Made by a program: the position numbers and the translations under genes. Shown here piece by piece: positions 60,501 to 64,000 of a stretch of 64,000 nucleotides of DNA. The stretch's first letter is position 1; every line of letters begins with the position of its first letter. The notes beneath the pieces are model-generated. The model was not told the origin of the DNA. It worked only from the letters and a program-made list of their open reading frames with translations, and ran no database searches. The stretch comes from Brachyhypopomus gauderio (Eukaryota; Chordata; Actinopteri; Gymnotiformes; Hypopomidae): NCBI RefSeq assembly GCF_052324685.1, contig NC_135226.1, positions 19,415,855 through 19,479,854 on the forward strand, given 5' to 3'.

Positions 60501-63500
60501 TGCCATCCTAATATGTACATGGGAATTGATGAAACTGGAGGAAAATTGAATAAATTGGTTATAATCCTACAGAAGAATCAATAATGCTGAACAACTTGCA
60601 TTGTTCTTAATTTGTTTCTAGAACTTACAATGGAAAAGTCTGAAAATATACAGCTCACTTTTCAAATTGGTAAAGTTGAGTTTCTCGATTTACCAAAAAC
60701 TTTTGAACATGGGACAGTTGTAAAGGGAAAGGTAGGATTTCTTTGCTTTCAACCCTCCATCATATCCCTTCTACTGACTAATATTTACCATGAAATTTAC
60801 ATTCTGATACTAGAATTTGAAAACAATTGTTTTCTTCACTGGTTAACAGATCAAAGTTACAAACTTCAGTGGAACATTGATTCCCAACAAGAAAGTCTAT
60901 CTTTTGACTGGTGAAAGGTGGTCATCAAAACTACTTCTTAATCTCACTACAGACATGAATGGAATAGCAAGCTTCTCAATTAAGGCACCTAATGACCCTG
61001 AAACACAGATGAAACTGTGGGTATGTTAAAATAAGTTCTCCCTACAGTTTGAGATCAACAGAATACATTGTCCTGCACTGAGACATATTCTTGTTCCATT
61101 GTGATCTAGGCAAGTGTCCTTCCAGAAATCCAACATAACACGTACAAAACACCCCATTTTACAACCGGTGAAGCTGACATACAATTGATCCAACCTGCCA
61201 CACCTTACAGTCCAGTATACAGTGAACTGTTAATTGAAAGTCTAAATGAACCAATAATATGTGCTTCAGAAGTTTCCATAACTATTAAGTACTATATTAT
61301 TGGGGAAAGCACTGAGACTTTCAGCACTGATATTGTATACATGGTGAGTACAAGCAGAAATATCATATAGAATAAAACACTGACCACTGGATTTATTCTA
61401 TCCCAACAGCAATAAATGAACGTGTGTTGTCCTCTGTCACAGGTCTTATCTAAAGGAGCTATAGTCCATCATGGGTATGAGAAAATAGAAGTGAAAGACT
61501 CTAGTAGGTTGACAGAGGGAAAACTCTCATTTAAACTGTCTGTTGGTTCTGAGCTGGCTCCTGTAGTGCAGGTTCTGGCATACGGTGTCCTACCCAGTGA
61601 GAACATCATTGCTGCCAGCAAAACTTTTGATGTGGAAAAATGTTTCAAAAACAAGGTAAACCATTTTGTGTTCTTGAGTTTCAAAGTCATTTAGTTAGTG
61701 TCTTTTTCCATCATTAAAAACATTAAACTGTCTGAACTTCCACTGTGGTCTTCTATCAGGTCTTCCTGCAGTTCTCTCCATCTAGAGCAGTTCCTGGGGA
61801 GGAGAACTCTCTCCAGCTCTCAGCTCTGCCTGGATCTCTGTGTGGCCTCTGTGCGGTGGATCAGAGTGTGTTCCTCATGGAGTCTGGAGATCGCCTCAAC
61901 ACTGACAAGGTGAAGTTACAATTTACTGAAAATCCAGCACAAGTTACTGTTGTCTGAACAATCCAAACTCATTGTTTTCCCATTCTAAAAACCGGGTTCA
62001 GAATAAGTGAAGGTTATGTGCTATGGTAACATACGCTGTGGACCACAAAGGTATCAAAAATATTCATGTACATTACTCATACTTCTGTAAAGGTTGAAGT
62101 ATCAACTCAAGCTTTTTACTCCAGTGTAAAAGTACCGGTTTCAAAACTACTTATAAATGTAACAGTAATGCAAGGGAAAAATGCCATTAAGGACAAAAGT
62201 TTAGGCCTATAATAATGACAAATTAAATTCTACTACTCTAGGTCTTTAATTTGTTGCCAGTGACATCAGTATCAGATTACCCCTACAGTATTGAAGATGA
62301 GCAGGACTGCTTGCATGTGCGCCCCCGACGCCAGACTCGAGATGATCATGTTTACAATACCTTAAAGGTAACCCTGAGTGCTTGTGGTGTAATTAGATTG
62401 CTAATACACTATATAACACACTAGATAACTGGAAAAACAATAAAAGCATTTTCTTAAATGTTTGAATGGGTTTGTTAAAGTGAATTTAAATCATTAGAAA
62501 CCTTAATGATCACAAACATAAGTGTTGTGACAATGTACATTTGATCATGACTTATTATCACTTGACAGAGTGTGGGCATAAAGGTGGCAAGTAATTTGGC
62601 AATTAGACAACCACGATGTTTGATGTTCAGAGGCGTGCAGTATCATCGTGCCTATCACTATGGTAATGCAATATTATTTCTTAGTAAATAGCTATAGTAA
62701 AATGAGCAGCCACATTGCATTTTGTCTTGTGTTTGTGTGTGAGCCTTTTGTCAAATAGCAACTTTTGTCAAAACTGGAGTTCTTGAGTCTGCAACACATT
62801 CTGCTGATCCAGTGAATTTCATTTTTGCTCTTTTAAAGTCCCTCCATCCTTGTGAATGAGGTCTGAAGTGTCCCTGGGATTTTACCCTTAGAGTAATTCA
62901 CATGGGGAGAACCCCATCAACGATTGTGCTCCATCTCACAAGGAATATAACAGAGGTCATATCAAATGTCAGTTCCTACCACCATCATGTATGAACGAAT
63001 GACATTATATTTATAGAGATAGCCTTTCAAAATAGCCAAGGTCGTTTTACCATTAACACACACAGCTTTTCAGTCCAGTCACATGGCGGTGAGAAGCAGC
63101 AGTTGCCTGGTTTGAGCATTGTCCCTTCCAAAGCTGAAACCTGTGCTACAGGCTTGCACAACTGATGAAGGGCCTCTGTCTAAAACGTCATGTTTCTCTG
63201 AAAAACTTGTGTACTTCATTTCAGTTTTTAAAATGTCAGTTATTGTGCTCTGCTCATGAATCCCTCATGGGGATTTAATTGGGCCACTCTCGGGTCACAC
63301 AAGGGAAATATTTTAATAAAATACAAATATGAAACTTTCAAGATATAAAATACATATTACTGCAAGATTTAAAAAAATGGTTGATAAGTGAAACATAATT
63401 TTATATATTCTAATTGCTTTTGCTCTTACTGATTTTCAGTAGCATATATTCAAAGGGGAGAAATTGCAAACAATGTCGTCATGGCCCATAATCAAGTCAG

Positions 63501-64000
63501 ATTTAAGCCACTTGGTCAAGCTTCTATTGCAGCACCTGTTGAAACAGTTCGCAAGTTCTTCCCAGAAACATGGATATGGCAACTTGCTGAAGTTGGGTTC
63601 GTGAATTACCATATTAATTCATGGTGTTCATTTACTGTTGTGTATTTATATATTTCTGCTATGGTCCCCATTTTGGTATGGGCACCAGACTTTGTTTTCA
63701 GTAGCTTATATAGAACCAGCCTTTATTGTATTTTGTGTGTCCTATAAGTTCACATATGGCACATTGAAATACACTCAACACAATGTCTTGATTGTGATTT
63801 TCTTATTCAACAGGGATTCTGGAACTGCACAGATTCCCATCACTGTCCCAGACACCATCACCACTTGGGAGACAGAGGCTTTCTGCGTGTCCCCTAAGGG
63901 TCTGGGACTTGCTCCTCCTGCTGAGCTCACTGTCTTCCAGCCCTTCTTCCTGGAACTCTCACTACCCTACTCCATCATCCGGGGAGAGGTCTTTGAGCTC
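54548..64000 (+). CDS. a2ml: alpha-2-macroglobulin-like protease inhibitor (18 exons, 3' partial)
   Basis: Secreted thiol-ester protease trap. Exons: 54548-54636, 55601-55781, 55876-56032, 56153-56205, 56415-56435, 56570-56735, 56822-56906, 57040-57160, 57272-57392, 60622-60731, 60850-61020, 61110-61343, 61443-61655, 61760-61909, 62242-62367, 62569-62662, 63440-63596, 63814 to the window end. About 812 codons of an expected 1450 or so. Exon 1 codes for a signal peptide (hydrophobic [14 protein letters not shown]) and its phase joins exon 2. Family landmarks: [27 protein letters not shown], a 21-bp micro-exon, [36 protein letters not shown], the bait region around 62600-63540, [24 protein letters not shown] and [17 protein letters not shown]. 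The thiol ester and receptor-binding domains lie beyond the window. Donors GTCACA (55782) and GTTCGT (63597) are weak. The exact paralogue in the teleost tandem family is unknown. Confidence 0.92.
55198..55430. repeat. 21-bp minisatellite in a2ml intron 1
   Basis: About eleven units of CACTCTTGGGGAGTGAGTGA + G, 20-23 bases long and mostly 21 (for example CTCTTG at 55324 and 55345). It gives a repetitive Pro-Lys-Ser frame on the minus strand and a Trp-Gly frame on the plus strand. Neither is coding. Confidence 0.9.
56415..56435 (+). CDS. a2ml: 21-bp micro-exon of the macroglobulin gene
   Basis: Seven codons (YSLLTLE) between the acceptor CCCCTACAG and the donor GTAAGA. It corresponds to the seven-codon exon (around PLVYIQ) known in vertebrate A2M genes. 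Phase 0 on both sides. Confidence 0.8.
56931..56994. repeat. CA/CACG microsatellite
   Basis: CA repeats with a CGCACGCACGCA core, in the macroglobulin intron 56907-57039. Confidence 0.88.
57660..59175 (+). mobile_element. L2-type LINE fragment with internal deletion
   Basis: Plus-strand remains of a non-LTR reverse transcriptase. The N-side frame has [15 protein letters not shown] second frame has LDPIPSTLF and [11 protein letters not shown]...NYRPVSLL. It then jumps directly to [15 protein letters not shown], skipping the RT core with the catalytic Asp box. The C-terminal part reads [14 protein letters not shown] ... [14 protein letters not shown] ... [13 protein letters not shown] ... PRWWNDLP. 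The 3' end is the L2-like TCTGGATAAGAGCGTCTGCT block plus a GTAAAT tail. It has a frameshift and a deletion, so it is dead. Confidence 0.8.
59176..60396 (+). mobile_element. second L2/CR1-type LINE 3' fragment
   Basis: A 5'-truncated reverse transcriptase starting at [17 protein letters not shown]. It includes [16 protein letters not shown], the catalytic [10 protein letters not shown] box and [12 protein letters not shown] ... [12 protein letters not shown], then an in-frame TGA at about 59908, then [13 protein letters not shown] ... [13 protein letters not shown]. The tail is GTAAAGCACTTTGTGGCTTG and TATAAATGAATTTTAC. It differs in sequence from the preceding fragment and begins exactly where the tail of that one ends. 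Confidence 0.8.
62663..63439 (+). other. a2ml: macroglobulin intron before the bait-region exon
   Basis: 777-bp intron. Apart from a possible degenerate hammerhead-like motif at 63162-63189 (see findings), no gene or named repeat is seen. Confidence 0.6.

Overview
The window is animal nuclear DNA, almost certainly from a teleost fish. Its genes are vertebrate orthologues split by GT-AG introns. The repeat load is typically teleostean: very long CA/GT microsatellites, minisatellites, a Tc1 DNA transposon, L2-like LINE fragments, a hAT miniature element and a solo LTR. I could not identify the species. Exon boundaries were placed by hand, using consensus splice sites, reading-phase continuity and remembered family sequences. 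No alignment was run.

Layout from left to right: (1) 730-21772, plus strand, 26 coding exons of ulk2, the autophagy-initiating kinase. Only the exon(s) for roughly the first 30 residues lie upstream of the window. Its introns are packed with minisatellites. (2) 24144-24889, minus strand, a small two-exon GIMAP/AIG1-type GTPase whose 3' end converges on the 3' end of ulk2. (3) 26258-39227, minus strand, usp2, a ubiquitin-specific protease with 12 coding exons. An alternative first coding exon at 35465-35593 would give the short isoform. The large intron holds an apparently intact Tc1 element and a solo LTR. A non-coding first exon and CRE/CCAAT promoter lie near 43.3-43.6 kb. (4) 47672-50859, minus strand, tbcel (tubulin cofactor E-like) with 7 coding exons, one GC-AG intron, a long putative 3'UTR and two 5'UTR exons running up to an ETS/CRE promoter near 52.5 kb. 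(5) 52.5-54.5 kb, an intergenic stretch with a 344-bp hAT-type miniature element and an orphan minus-strand alpha-2-macroglobulin exon. (6) 54548 to the window end, plus strand, the first 18 exons (about 812 codons) of an alpha-2-macroglobulin-like protease inhibitor. One of its introns holds two L2-type LINE fragments.

The genes do not form a pathway; they are ordinary neighbours. ulk2 starts autophagy, usp2 removes ubiquitin and is clock-linked in mammals, tbcel acts on tubulin, the GIMAP-like GTPase belongs to an immune-associated family, and the macroglobulin traps proteases. I found no RNA genes, CRISPR arrays or prokaryotic features. The most useful observations are the usp2 alternative first exon, the transposons delimited to the base by their target-site duplications, the GC-AG intron, the orphan macroglobulin exon, and the 1.64-kb 23-bp minisatellite in the last ulk2 intron.
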